This document shows, piece by piece, positions 1-7,373 of a stretch of 26,491 bases of DNA. The translations under genes and the position numbers were made by a program. Origin of the DNA: DATJPD01 sp036394195 (lineage in GTDB: Bacteria > Pseudomonadota > Alphaproteobacteria > CACIAM-22H2); contig DASWFO010000180.1 of assembly GCA_036394195.1 (NCBI GenBank), positions 1 through 26,491 on the forward strand. Reading direction: 5' to 3'. Position 1 is the stretch's first letter. Every line of letters starts with the position of its first letter. Under the pieces are notes generated by a model. The model was not told where the DNA came from, did no database searches, and worked only from the letters and a program-made list of their open reading frames with translations.

Positions 1-816
1 GACGCCGAGTTGATGCCACGCGTCGCTTAGCCTGCTCCCGTAGCTGATCAACCCGCCCGCCGCGACGTATTCGGGCCAGCCGTACATTGCCGGCACTGCA
101 TACCGGGCCGCCAGCGCGACAATCGCGTCATGCCGGACCGTGAAGAACGGCTGACTGCTGAAGATGAAGGCGTCGAATCCGCGCCGGCTCGCCGACGCAA
201 ACGCCTCCTCAATGTTCCGATCCGTCGCCGTCGTCACGAATGAGATTCGCATTCCGAGCGCGCCCGCCGCCGCAACGGTTTCTCTCGTCGCCAGCTCCGC
301 GCCCTTTTCCGGGTCGACGAGCATGGCGATCGGGTCCGCACCCGGTATCAGCTCATGCAGCAGTCCGAGGCGTTTGCCCCAGATCGCGCCGGTTTCGAAC
401 ACCGAGACGCCGGTGAGATTGCCGCCCGGGCGGCTCAGACTGCCGACGAGGCCCTGCGAAACGACGTCGTCGCTGATGAAGACGATCGGGACCGTCGAGG
501 TCGCGGACTTGGCCGCGAGAACGGCGGGCGGTCCGCCGGCCGCGATCACTGCGACGCCGCGCGCGACCAGGTCGGCCGCCAGCTGCGGCAGTTGCTCGTA
601 CCGCCCCTCCGCCCACCGGTATTCGATCCCGAAACTGTCGCCCTCGCGGTGCCCGGTCTCCCCCAAGCCGGCGAGAAATGCGGCGACGTAGTGGCCAGAA
701 TCGGCCGGCGACCCCGGCTGCAAGAAACCCACGAGCGCCGGTTTCTGGGCGCGGACCGAAAGCGGCCAGGCGGCCGCCGCGCCGGCAACTGCGCCAAGGA
801 ATTCGCGCCGCTTCAT
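1..816 (-). CDS. ABC transporter substrate-binding protein (COG2984/PF04392 type), C-terminus cut by window edge
   Basis: The minus strand reads without a stop for 272 codons from ATG at 816 to the window edge, so the C-terminus is missing (family members usually have about 320-340 residues). The protein starts MKRREFLGAVAGAAAAWPLS and has an AQ cleavage region near residue 24. This is a twin-arginine-like export signal, so a periplasmic location is expected. After it come PALVGFLQPGSP, a stretch like YRWAEGRYEQLPQLAADLV, then AAGGPPAVLAAKSATSTVPIVF and GLVGSLSRPGGNLTGVS. These are hallmarks of the ABC-type uncharacterised substrate-binding family (TrpX/COG2984 relatives). A GGGGAGA Shine-Dalgarno lies just before the ATG. 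The ligand cannot be told. Any permease and ATPase genes would lie off the left edge. Divergent from the next gene to the right. Confidence 0.85.
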   Translation of the reverse strand, partial: MKRREFLGAVAGAAAAWPLSVRAQKPALVGFLQPGSPADSGHYVAAFLAGLGETGHREGDSFGIEYRWAEGRYEQLPQLAADLVARGVAVIAAGGPPAVLAAKSATSTVPIVFISDDVVSQGLVGSLSRPGGNLTGVSVFETGAIWGKRLGLLHELIPGADPIAMLVDPEKGAELATRETVAAAGALGMRISFVTTATDRNIEEAFASASRRGFDAFIFSSQPFFTVRHDAIVALAARYAVPAMYGWPEYVAAGGLISYGSRLSDAWHQLGV

Positions 817-1011
817 TCGGGGTCTCCCCGTCGCGGCGCCCGGGCGTCGGCACGTTGTTGCTGAAGCTCTTAAAGCCGCCCGAACGCACCTACGGTCTAA
901 GTCGTAGCACAGAATATGTCGGCCACACGCAGGGCCTTGTGAACTGGTTCACAGGTGCCGGTTCCGGCTTGTGTTAAGCAGGAAGGATCATCGCCGAAAG
1001 CGGGGTGGACC
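817..1011. promoter_or_regulatory. Divergent intergenic region with CRP-like site
   Basis: This 195-bp gap separates the substrate-binding gene (minus) from the small reading frame and regulator (plus). It holds a dyad (CTACG at 890-894 and CGTAG at 903-907, 8-base spacer) and the TGTGA-N6-TCACA palindrome at 938-953. Promoters for both directions should lie here, but no clear -35/-10 pair could be assigned. Confidence 0.5.
938..953. promoter_or_regulatory. Predicted CRP-type operator
   Basis: The sequence TGTGAACTGGTTCACA matches the classical CRP consensus TGTGA-N6-TCACA at all ten consensus positions, and the arms extend to TGTGAAC/GTTCACA. It lies 122 bp upstream of the divergent substrate-binding gene start (816), 59 bp upstream of the small reading frame (1012), and about 380 bp upstream of a CRP-like regulator gene (1335). 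That regulator keeps the Arg and Glu that read TGTGA in E. coli CRP. Binding is inferred. Confidence 0.6.
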
Positions 1012-1194
1012 ATGTTGATGGTGACGTTGTTCGCGCTCGGGATCGTTTGTGTGGTGGCGGACTATATGTGCCACGACCCGCAGGGGTTCGGCGCGATGCT
1101 CCGGGACACCGAGGCGTTTGCCCGGTCGAAACCGCCGCTTCGTGGGCGAAAAGAAGCGTCCGGCCTGGGCCGCTATTCGCTGGCCGTCTGCTGA
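1012..1194 (+). CDS. Possible small membrane peptide (60 aa), unrecognised
   Basis: An ATG at 1012 opens a 60-codon frame ending TGA at 1194. The first 16 residues (MLMVTLFALGIVCVVA) are strongly hydrophobic and could form one membrane helix or signal anchor. The rest is polar and basic (DTEAFARSKPPLRGRK). A GGGTGG stretch just upstream could serve as a ribosome site. The family is not recognised. The frame lies between the CRP-like site and the CRP-family gene and might be a leader cistron of that transcript, but in GC-rich DNA a 60-codon frame can arise by chance. Confidence 0.35.
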   Translation: MLMVTLFALGIVCVVADYMCHDPQGFGAMLRDTEAFARSKPPLRGRKEASGLGRYSLAVC

Positions 1195-1229
1195 GACCCG
1201 GGGGCGGCGCCGGCCTGGGAAGGCTCGCC

Positions 1230-1286
1230 CAGTCCGGCTCTGCAAATCCAGTCCGGCTCCGCAAATCTAGTCCGGCTCCGCAAATC
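1230..1286. repeat. Three tandem copies of a 19-bp repeat
   Basis: Units at 1230-1248, 1249-1267 and 1268-1286 read CAGTCCGGCTCTGCAAATC, CAGTCCGGCTCCGCAAATC and TAGTCCGGCTCCGCAAATC, with one substitution between neighbours. The array ends 48 bp before the start of the CRP-family gene, inside its leader or promoter. It could be a slippage array or a set of repeated binding sites. Confidence 0.9.
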
Positions 1287-1334
1287 GTCGTATGAAGGAC
1301 CTGATCCCGGTGTCCGGGGCTCGGGGGAGGTCCT

Positions 1335-2066
1335 ATGGCGGTGCCAGCGGCCAGCCGCGCCGGCGGCGGCCTACAGCCAATTGACAAACGGCAGGCGCTG
1401 GCCGGCCACTTTCTATTCCGGCATCTCAGCGAGGCCGAGGTGGACGGACTTCTCACCCGCGCCCGGGTTCAGCGGCACAAGGCGGGAGCCGTCATCTTCC
1501 GCCAGGGCGACCCCGGTCACGGGCTGGTGGCGGTGCTCAGCGGTGAGGTGAAAATCACCTCACCCTCCGTCTCCGGCAAGGAGATCGTCCTCAACATCAT
1601 CAACCCCGGCGAAGTGTTCGGCGAGATCGCGCTGCTCGACGGCAAGGCGCGCAGCGCCGATGCGGTGGCGATCGCGGCATGCGAACTGCTGGTCATCGAC
1701 CGCCGCGACTTCGTGCCGTTCCTGGAGGCGCGCCCGGCGCTATGCATCCGCCTGCTCGCCGTGCTGTGCGAGCGGCTGCGCAAAACCAGCGAACAGGTGC
1801 AGGATCTGCTGTTCCTCGACCTTCGCGCCCGGTTGGCGAAAACGCTGCTGCGTCTCGGCGAAGCGCATGGCCAGGCCGCCCCTGGGGGCCGGGAGATCAG
1901 CCTCAAGCTGTCGCAGCGCGAGCTCGGCAACCTGGTCGGCCGCTCGCGCGAGAGCGTCAACAAGCAACTCCGCGAATGGCAGGACGCGAAGCTCATCCGC
2001 TTCCAGGCCGGACGGCTGATCATCCGCGACGTGGCGGCGCTCGAGCGGCAGTCGGAGCCGGAGTAG
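1335..2066 (+). CDS. Crp/Fnr-family regulator, CRP-like and probably cAMP-responsive
   Basis: This 243-aa protein has a cyclic-nucleotide-binding domain (about residues 25-145), a dimerisation helix and a C-terminal winged helix (about 165-235). The phosphate-binding cassette reads GEVFGEIALLDGKARSADA, with E97, R106 and S107 matching E. coli CRP E72, R82 and S83. The helix stretch TSEQVQDLLFLD (T151, S152) matches the CRP TSEKV segment whose Thr/Ser contact cAMP. The recognition helix GRSRESVNKQL keeps R205 and E206, with K210 in place of CRP R185. There is no FNR-type cysteine cluster. GGGGGAGG lies 4 bases before the ATG. An exact CRP consensus site lies upstream, so autoregulation is plausible. 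True targets and ligand are inferred. Confidence 0.9.
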   Translation: MAVPAASRAGGGLQPIDKRQALAGHFLFRHLSEAEVDGLLTRARVQRHKAGAVIFRQGDPGHGLVAVLSGEVKITSPSVSGKEIVLNIINPGEVFGEIALLDGKARSADAVAIAACELLVIDRRDFVPFLEARPALCIRLLAVLCERLRKTSEQVQDLLFLDLRARLAKTLLRLGEAHGQAAPGGREISLKLSQRELGNLVGRSRESVNKQLREWQDAKLIRFQAGRLIIRDVAALERQSEPE

Positions 2067-2125
2067 ACGCTCAACTTTCAACTCAGCACGACACAACCAC
2101 AGCTTCCCTCAAATCGGAGACGGTG

Positions 2126-3352
2126 ATGCGCATCGCGGCCTTGTCGGGGTGGACGAGCGAGCAGAAACACGTCGTGGTCGCGAGTTTCCTCGGCTGGACG
2201 CTCGATGCGTTCGACTTTTTCCTCCTGGTGTTCGTCATCCGGGACATCGCTGAGGAATTCCAGACCCAGATCGCGGACGTCACCTTCGCGATCCTGCTCA
2301 CCCTCGCCATGCGCCCCATCGGCGCGTTTCTCTTCGGCCGCGCCGCCGACCGGTTCGGCCGCCGCCCGACCCTGATGATCGACGTGGCCACGTACTCGGT
2401 GATCGAATTCGCCTCGGCGTTCGCGCCGAGCCTCACCGTTCTGCTGATCCTGCGGGCCCTGTACGGCATCGCCATGGGCGGCGAATGGGGCGTCGGCGCC
2501 TCGCTCACCATGGAATCGATCCCGGTGAAAGCCCGCGGCTTCGTGTCGGGCTTGCTGCAATCCGGCTACCCGACGGGATATTTCATCGCCTCGATCGTCT
2601 ATGGCGCGCTGTTTCAGTACATCGGCTGGCGCGGTATGTTCATGATCGGCGTGCTGCCGGCGCTGCTCGTCCTCTACATCCGGCGCAAGGTCCCGGAATC
2701 GCCGAGCTGGCGCCGGACGGCGCCGGAGCGCGGCGGCACCCTGGCGATCCTGCGGAGGAACTGGCAGCTCGGCATCTATGCCGTGCTGCTGATGACGGCG
2801 TTCAATTTCTTCAGCCACGGGACGCAGGACCTTTACCCGACCTTCCTGCAGGTCCAGCACCATCTGTCGCCGCACGCCGTCGGGACCATCGCGGTCATCT
2901 ACAATATCGGCGCCATCATCGGCGGCATCGGCGCCGGTACGCTCTCCGAGCGCATCGGCCGCCGCCGGATGATCGTGATCGCCGCCTTGCTGTCGCTACC
3001 GGTGCTGCCGCTATGGGCCTTCAGCGCCGACCCGGTGCTGCTGGCGCTGGGCGCCTTCCTCATGCAGGTGATGGTGCAGGGCGCCTGGGGCGTGATCCCG
3101 GTCCATCTGAACGAGCTGTCCCCCGACGACGCGCGCGGCACGTTCCCGGGCTTCGTCTACCAGCTCGGCAACCTCCTGGCGTCGGCCAACGCGACCATCC
3201 AGGCCGCCATCGCCCAGCATTACGGCGGCAATTATGGTCTGGCTCTGGCCCTCGTCGCGGGCACGGTCGCGGTCGTGATCGCGATCCTGACCGGGCTCGG
3301 CGTCGAAGCGAAGGGCATCGCCTTCGGGCGGCACGCGAAGCCGGCGGAGTAG
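2126..3352 (+). CDS. MFS transporter, sialate/lactate:H+ symporter (SHS)-like
   Basis: This 408-aa hydrophobic protein should have 12 membrane helices. The N-terminus carries VASFLGWTLDAFDFFLL, typical of the SHS family (JEN1/NanT relatives that move lactate, sialate and other monocarboxylates). It is followed by the MFS motif GRAADRFGRRPTLM (cytoplasmic loop 2-3) and GIAMGGEWGVG. The second half repeats the pattern (LSERIGRRRMIV). The start ATG at 2126 is preferred because GGAGA lies just before it and the protein then begins at the natural first helix. The frame is open further upstream, but that part only overlaps the regulator gene. It follows the CRP-like gene by 59 bp, so both may share a transcript, which suggests catabolite-type control of carboxylate uptake. 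The substrate is unknown. Confidence 0.88.
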   Translation: MRIAALSGWTSEQKHVVVASFLGWTLDAFDFFLLVFVIRDIAEEFQTQIADVTFAILLTLAMRPIGAFLFGRAADRFGRRPTLMIDVATYSVIEFASAFAPSLTVLLILRALYGIAMGGEWGVGASLTMESIPVKARGFVSGLLQSGYPTGYFIASIVYGALFQYIGWRGMFMIGVLPALLVLYIRRKVPESPSWRRTAPERGGTLAILRRNWQLGIYAVLLMTAFNFFSHGTQDLYPTFLQVQHHLSPHAVGTIAVIYNIGAIIGGIGAGTLSERIGRRRMIVIAALLSLPVLPLWAFSADPVLLALGAFLMQVMVQGAWGVIPVHLNELSPDDARGTFPGFVYQLGNLLASANATIQAAIAQHYGGNYGLALALVAGTVAVVIAILTGLGVEAKGIAFGRHAKPAE

Positions 3353-3354
3353 GG

Positions 3355-3912
3355 CTACTCTCCGAGCCAGTGGCCGATCTTCGCCGTCGGCAGGGAGTAG
3401 ATCATGGCGATCGTCTCCTCGCCGGGGTTTCGATGGCCGAGTCCGGCATTCGACAGGTGATAGGCCTCGATGCCGAGGCGCGAGTTGTCGTCGAACCGGT
3501 AGGCGAGCTCGGCTGATTCACGGAACTCGAGCCCGTATCCCAGGTCCTTGGCTGCGCCGCGCGCATAGGCGCTGACCGCGATGGCAGGCCGAAGCACCAC
3601 GCGGTCATAAAAGATCACATCGGTGCTGAAGCCGGCAAACGCGTCCGTGGCGTCGTTCGTGGTGTGCATCGCCCCGACCATCGGCTGGAAAATCCACAGG
3701 TCGAGCCTGGGCCGGTACTCGGCGCCGAATTCGGCCGCCGGATGGCGGTTGGCATTGAAATCGTACTTGCCCGCCCAGACGGCGAGAATGTCGTCGTGCT
3801 CGGTCGGCACCTGGATCTGGGCCTGCGCGGTCCGGCCGAGGGCCAGCGGCATCAGCACGGCGAGCGCCGCCAGAGTGGGACGGTGATGGCGCTTGGCCGA
3901 ATCCCCCGACAT
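3355..3912 (-). CDS. Acyloxyacyl hydrolase / lipid A 3-O-deacylase, PagL family
   Basis: This 185-aa protein has an N-terminal signal peptide (hydrophobic LAALAVLMPLALG, likely cleavage after TAQA at residue 31). The mature part should be an 8-stranded outer-membrane barrel with alternating polar and apolar residues. The C-terminal motif EAYHLSNAGLGHRNPGEE is diagnostic of PagL (PF09411). H152, S154 and E166 have the same spacing as the catalytic His126, Ser128 and Glu140 of Pseudomonas PagL. PagL removes the 3-O acyl chain of lipid A, changing surface charge and immune recognition. It converges tail to tail with the MFS gene, with 2 bp between the stops. Any regulator is not evident. Confidence 0.88.
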   Translation of the reverse strand: MSGDSAKRHHRPTLAALAVLMPLALGRTAQAQIQVPTEHDDILAVWAGKYDFNANRHPAAEFGAEYRPRLDLWIFQPMVGAMHTTNDATDAFAGFSTDVIFYDRVVLRPAIAVSAYARGAAKDLGYGLEFRESAELAYRFDDNSRLGIEAYHLSNAGLGHRNPGEETIAMIYSLPTAKIGHWLGE

Positions 3913-4208
3913 GCTCGCGCGTATATCAGGCCGGAGATTCCACCGTAAGGCGAGCCCACCTCACGATTACCTGATCGGATGGCGCGATGGGCGTTGGCGG
4001 GTGCTGCGGCGTTGGTTTTCGCCGGTTTTGCCTATCCTTGGCCCGACCCCCACGCTTACACGCGGGCTCTTGCCCTCCGGGCCAAATTGGCGTTAGTTTT
4101 CCGCACTTTTGTGCGGGCGCGAAAACGTCGCACCCGGCAGGTCCGCGGACGGAAGTATCAACATCCCCGGACATCCCCTGAAACCGGATCGTCATCTCGA
4201 GGTCGCTC
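3913..4208. promoter_or_regulatory. Divergent region between pagL-like gene and mdh
   Basis: This 296-bp gap must hold promoters for the minus-strand deacylase and the plus-strand TCA operon. The visible structure is a perfect hairpin at 4101-4116 (CCGCAC, TTTT loop, GTGCGG) with outer TTTTC/GAAAA complementarity (4097-4101 with 4121-4125). No clear sigma-70 hexamer pair was seen. A short frame from 3979 with a hydrophobic start overlaps mdh and is not taken as a gene. Confidence 0.5.
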
Positions 4209-5180
4209 ATGGCTCGTAACAAGATCGCGCTGGTCGGTGCCGGCCAGATCGGTGGCACGCTCGCTCTTCTCGCCGCACTGAAGCATCTCGGCGACGTGGT
4301 GCTGATCGACATCGTCGAGGGTGTGCCGCAGGGCAAGGCGCTCGACCTGGCGCAAAGCGGGCCGGTCGAGGATTTCGACTCGGTCATTCAGGGCACCAAC
4401 GATTTTTCGCAGATGAAGGGTGCCGACGTGGTGATCGTCACCGCCGGCGTGCCGCGCAAGCCCGGCATGTCCCGCGACGACCTCATCGGCATCAACGCCA
4501 AGGTGATCGCCAACGTCGCGGACAACATCAAGGCGAATTGCCCGAACGCGTTCGTCATCGTCGTCACCAATCCGCTCGACGTGATGGTGTGGGTGATGCG
4601 CGAGCTGTCCGGGCTGCCGCATGCCAAGGTCGTCGGCATGGCCGGGGTCTTGGATTCGGCGCGCTTCCGCACCTTCCTCGCCTGGGAGTTCGGGGTCTCG
4701 GTCGAAGACGTGACCGCGTTCGTGCTCGGCGGCCACGGCGACACGATGGTGCCGCTGATCCGCTATTCGACCGTCGCCGGGATCCCGGTCCCCGACCTCA
4801 TCCAGATGGGCTGGACCACCAAGGAGAAGATCGACGCGATCGTCCAGCGCACCCGCGACGGCGGCGCCGAGATCGTGAACCTGCTGAAGACCGGCTCGGC
4901 CTTTTACGCGCCGGCGGCTTCGGCGATCACGATGGCCGAGAGCTATCTCCTGGATAAGAAGCGGGTGCTGCCCTGCGCCGCGTGGCTCACCGGCCAATAC
5001 GGCCTCAAGGACATTTACGTCGGCGTGCCGGTGGTGCTCGGCGCCAAGGGGGTCGAGAAGATCGTCGAGATCAAGCTGAACCCCGACGAGAAGGCGATGT
5101 TCGACAAGTCGGTCGCCGCAGTGAAGACGTTATGCGACGTCGCCGCCGGCATCCTCAAGAAAGAAGGCAAGCTCAAGTAA
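4209..5180 (+). CDS. mdh: Malate dehydrogenase (NAD, LDH-like type)
   Basis: This 323-aa cytosolic enzyme oxidises malate to oxaloacetate with NAD+. The dinucleotide fold shows GAGQIG at 10-15 and D34 at the end of strand 2, which selects NAD over NADP. Substrate arginines are R83 and R89 in VPRKPGMSRDD and R152 in LDSARFR. The catalytic pair is D149 and H176 (GGHGD). R83 sets malate rather than lactate preference. GAGG lies 6 bases before the ATG. It is the first gene of the TCA cluster, with sucC 31 bp downstream. Length and motifs are full and normal for alphaproteobacteria. Confidence 0.97.
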   Translation: MARNKIALVGAGQIGGTLALLAALKHLGDVVLIDIVEGVPQGKALDLAQSGPVEDFDSVIQGTNDFSQMKGADVVIVTAGVPRKPGMSRDDLIGINAKVIANVADNIKANCPNAFVIVVTNPLDVMVWVMRELSGLPHAKVVGMAGVLDSARFRTFLAWEFGVSVEDVTAFVLGGHGDTMVPLIRYSTVAGIPVPDLIQMGWTTKEKIDAIVQRTRDGGAEIVNLLKTGSAFYAPAASAITMAESYLLDKKRVLPCAAWLTGQYGLKDIYVGVPVVLGAKGVEKIVEIKLNPDEKAMFDKSVAAVKTLCDVAAGILKKEGKLK

Positions 5181-5211
5181 GAACGACACCGCCCGGGAGG
5201 CCTCAGTCGCC

Positions 5212-6408
5212 ATGAACATCCATGAATACCAAGCCAAGGCGCTTCTCGGGAAATTCGGCGTCGCGGTGCCCAAAGGCGGCGTCGCGTTCACGCCGGAAGA
5301 AGCGGAGAAGATCGCCTCCGAGCTCGGCACCAGCGTCGTCGTGGTCAAGTCGCAGATCCACGCCGGCGGCCGCGGGGCCGGCAAGTTCAAGGACGATCCC
5401 GGCGGCAAGGGCGGCGTGCGCCTCGCCAAGTCGCCGGCCGAAGCCAAGCAGCACGCGGCTGCCATGCTCGGCAAGGTCCTGGTCACCAAGCAGACCGGGC
5501 CGAAGGGCCGGGAGGTCAAGCGCGTCTATGTCGAGCAGGGCTGCGACATCAAACGCGAGCTCTACCTGGGCATGCTGATCGACCGCGCCACCGGTCGCGT
5601 CACTGCCATGGCCTCGACCGAAGGCGGCATCGAAATCGAGGAGGTCGCGGCCAAGTCGCCCGAGAAGATCCTCAAGGTGGCGATCGACCCGGTCGTCGGC
5701 ATGCAGCCGTTCTATGCCCGGCGCCTCGCCTTCGGCCTGAAACTCGAAGGCCGGCAGGTGAACGCCGCGGTGAAGTTCCTGACCGCCATGTACGAGGCGT
5801 TCAACAAGCTCGACGCCTCGATCATCGAGATCAATCCGCTGGTGGTGAGCGGTTCTGGCGACGTGATCGCGCTGGACGCCAAGATGAACTTCGACGACAA
5901 CGCGCTGTTCCGCCACAAGGAGATCGAGGATCTCCGCGACGCCGACGAAGAGGATCCGATCGAGCGCGAGGCCGCCAAGCACGAGCTGAACTACGTGAAG
6001 CTCGACGGCAATATCGGCTGCATGGTGAACGGCGCCGGCCTCGCCATGGCGACCATGGACATCATCAAGCTCTACGGCGGCGACCCCGCGAACTTCCTCG
6101 ATGTCGGCGGCGGGGCGACGAAGGAGCGCGTCACCACCGCCTTCAAGCTCATCCTGTCCGACCCCAAGGTCGAGGGGATCCTGGTCAACATCTTCGGCGG
6201 CATCATGCGCTGCGACGTGATCGCCGACGGTGTCGTCGCGGCGGCGCGCGAGATCGGCCTCAAGGTGCCGCTGGTCGTGCGCCTCGAAGGCACCAATGTC
6301 GAGCTGGGCAAGAAGATCCTCAAGCAGTCCGGGCTGAAGATCACATCGGCCGACAATCTCGCCGACGCCGCCCAGAAGATTGTCAAAGCCGTGAAGGAGG
6401 CTGCCTGA
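5212..6408 (+). CDS. sucC: Succinyl-CoA synthetase (ADP-forming) beta subunit
   Basis: This 398-aa protein has an ATP-grasp domain followed by a CoA-ligase flavodoxin-like domain. It begins MNIHEYQAKALLGKFGV, the standard start of SucC. GGRGAGKF and KGGVRL form the nucleotide-grasp loops, EINPLVV binds metal, and FLDVGGGA and FGGIMRCDVIA belong to the C-terminal domain that contacts the alpha-subunit histidine. Together with SucD it makes ATP from succinyl-CoA in the TCA cycle. GGGAGG at 5195-5200 supports the start. The TGA stop overlaps the ATG of sucD by one base, indicating translational coupling for a 1:1 complex. Confidence 0.97.
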   Translation: MNIHEYQAKALLGKFGVAVPKGGVAFTPEEAEKIASELGTSVVVVKSQIHAGGRGAGKFKDDPGGKGGVRLAKSPAEAKQHAAAMLGKVLVTKQTGPKGREVKRVYVEQGCDIKRELYLGMLIDRATGRVTAMASTEGGIEIEEVAAKSPEKILKVAIDPVVGMQPFYARRLAFGLKLEGRQVNAAVKFLTAMYEAFNKLDASIIEINPLVVSGSGDVIALDAKMNFDDNALFRHKEIEDLRDADEEDPIEREAAKHELNYVKLDGNIGCMVNGAGLAMATMDIIKLYGGDPANFLDVGGGATKERVTTAFKLILSDPKVEGILVNIFGGIMRCDVIADGVVAAAREIGLKVPLVVRLEGTNVELGKKILKQSGLKITSADNLADAAQKIVKAVKEAA

Positions 6409-7283
6409 TGAGCGTCCTGGTCGGCAAGGACACGAAGGTCATCTGCCAGGGGTTCACGGGCGCGCAAGGCACGTTCCACTCCGAGCAGGCGATCGCCTAC
6501 GGCACCAAGATGGTTGGCGGTGTGACGCCCGGTAAAGGCGGCACGAAACATCTCGACCTGCCGGTGTTCGACACCGTCACCGAGGCGGTCGCAAAAACCG
6601 GGGCCAACGCATCGGTGATCTACGTGCCGCCCCCGTTTGCGGCCGACGCGATCGTGGAAGCGATCGACGCCGAGCTGCCGCTGGTCGTCTGCATCACCGA
6701 GGGCATTCCGGTGCTCGACATGGTGCGCGTGAAGCGGGCCCTCGTCGGCAGCAAGACGCGCCTCATCGGTCCGAACTGCCCGGGCGTGATCACGCCGGGC
6801 GAATGCAAGATCGGCATCATGCCGGGCCACATCCATTCGCGCGGCAAGATCGGCATCGTGTCGCGCTCGGGCACCCTCACCTACGAGGCGGTCGCGCAGA
6901 CCACGGCGGCCAAGCTCGGCCAGACCACCTGCATCGGCATCGGCGGCGACCCGGTGAACGGCACCAATTTCATCGACTGCCTGGAGATGTTCCTGGGCGA
7001 TCCGGAGACCGAGGGCATCGTGATGATCGGCGAGATCGGCGGCACCGCCGAGGAGGACGCGGCGGAGTTCTATCGCCGCTCCAAGACCAAGAAGCCCATC
7101 GTCGGCTTCATCGCCGGGGCGACCGCCCCGCCGGGCCGCCGCATGGGGCACGCGGGAGCCGTGATCTCGGGCGGGAAGGGCGATGCGCGCAGCAAGATCG
7201 AGGCCATGAAGTCGGCCGGTTTCCAAGTCTCTGAATCGCCCGCCTCGCTTGGCAGCACGATGTTGAAAGTAATGAAAGCTTAG
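6408..7283 (+). CDS. sucD: Succinyl-CoA synthetase alpha subunit
   Basis: This 291-aa protein starts on the ATG that overlaps the sucC stop (TGATG). The N-terminal CoA-binding Rossmann domain shows GFTGAQGTFH and GTKMVGGVTPGKGG. GPNCPGVITP and SRSGTLTYE follow. The C-terminal GHAGAVISGGKG contains H248, the phosphohistidine that carries phosphate between succinyl-phosphate and ADP. Length is typical. It works as a heteromer with SucC. The 90-bp gap to sucA carries a strong hairpin. Confidence 0.97.
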   Translation: MSVLVGKDTKVICQGFTGAQGTFHSEQAIAYGTKMVGGVTPGKGGTKHLDLPVFDTVTEAVAKTGANASVIYVPPPFAADAIVEAIDAELPLVVCITEGIPVLDMVRVKRALVGSKTRLIGPNCPGVITPGECKIGIMPGHIHSRGKIGIVSRSGTLTYEAVAQTTAAKLGQTTCIGIGGDPVNGTNFIDCLEMFLGDPETEGIVMIGEIGGTAEEDAAEFYRRSKTKKPIVGFIAGATAPPGRRMGHAGAVISGGKGDARSKIEAMKSAGFQVSESPASLGSTMLKVMKA

Positions 7284-7335
7284 CCGGCCGACGCTATATA
7301 CTGGGGACTTCCCCCCCTGACGTTTCGGAGGCGGG

Positions 7336-7357
7336 TCCGGCCGCCAGAACGGCCGGA
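7336..7357 (+). promoter_or_regulatory. Hairpin in the sucA leader
   Basis: A perfect 8-bp stem (TCCGGCCG at 7336-7343 and CGGCCGGA at 7350-7357) closes a six-base loop CCAGAA. A possible GGG/CCC extension is followed by GTATTTCTT. It ends 16 bases before the sucA ATG, where a Shine-Dalgarno should be and is not evident. It may act as an attenuator, an mRNA-processing barrier or a translation control element. A TATACT hexamer near 7299 lacks a good -35. Confidence 0.5.
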
Positions 7358-7373
7358 ATGGCCCGTATTTCTT

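Noticed and set aside
1679..2125. N-terminal extension of the MFS carrier overlapping the regulator gene
   Set aside because: The extension is Arg/Ala-rich and out of frame with the regulator. The ATG at 2126 has a ribosome site and begins at the family-standard first helix.
3979..4281. 100-codon frame with a signal-like start before mdh
   Set aside because: It runs 73 bp into mdh in another frame, its C-terminal half is Arg/Ser-rich, and no family is recognised.
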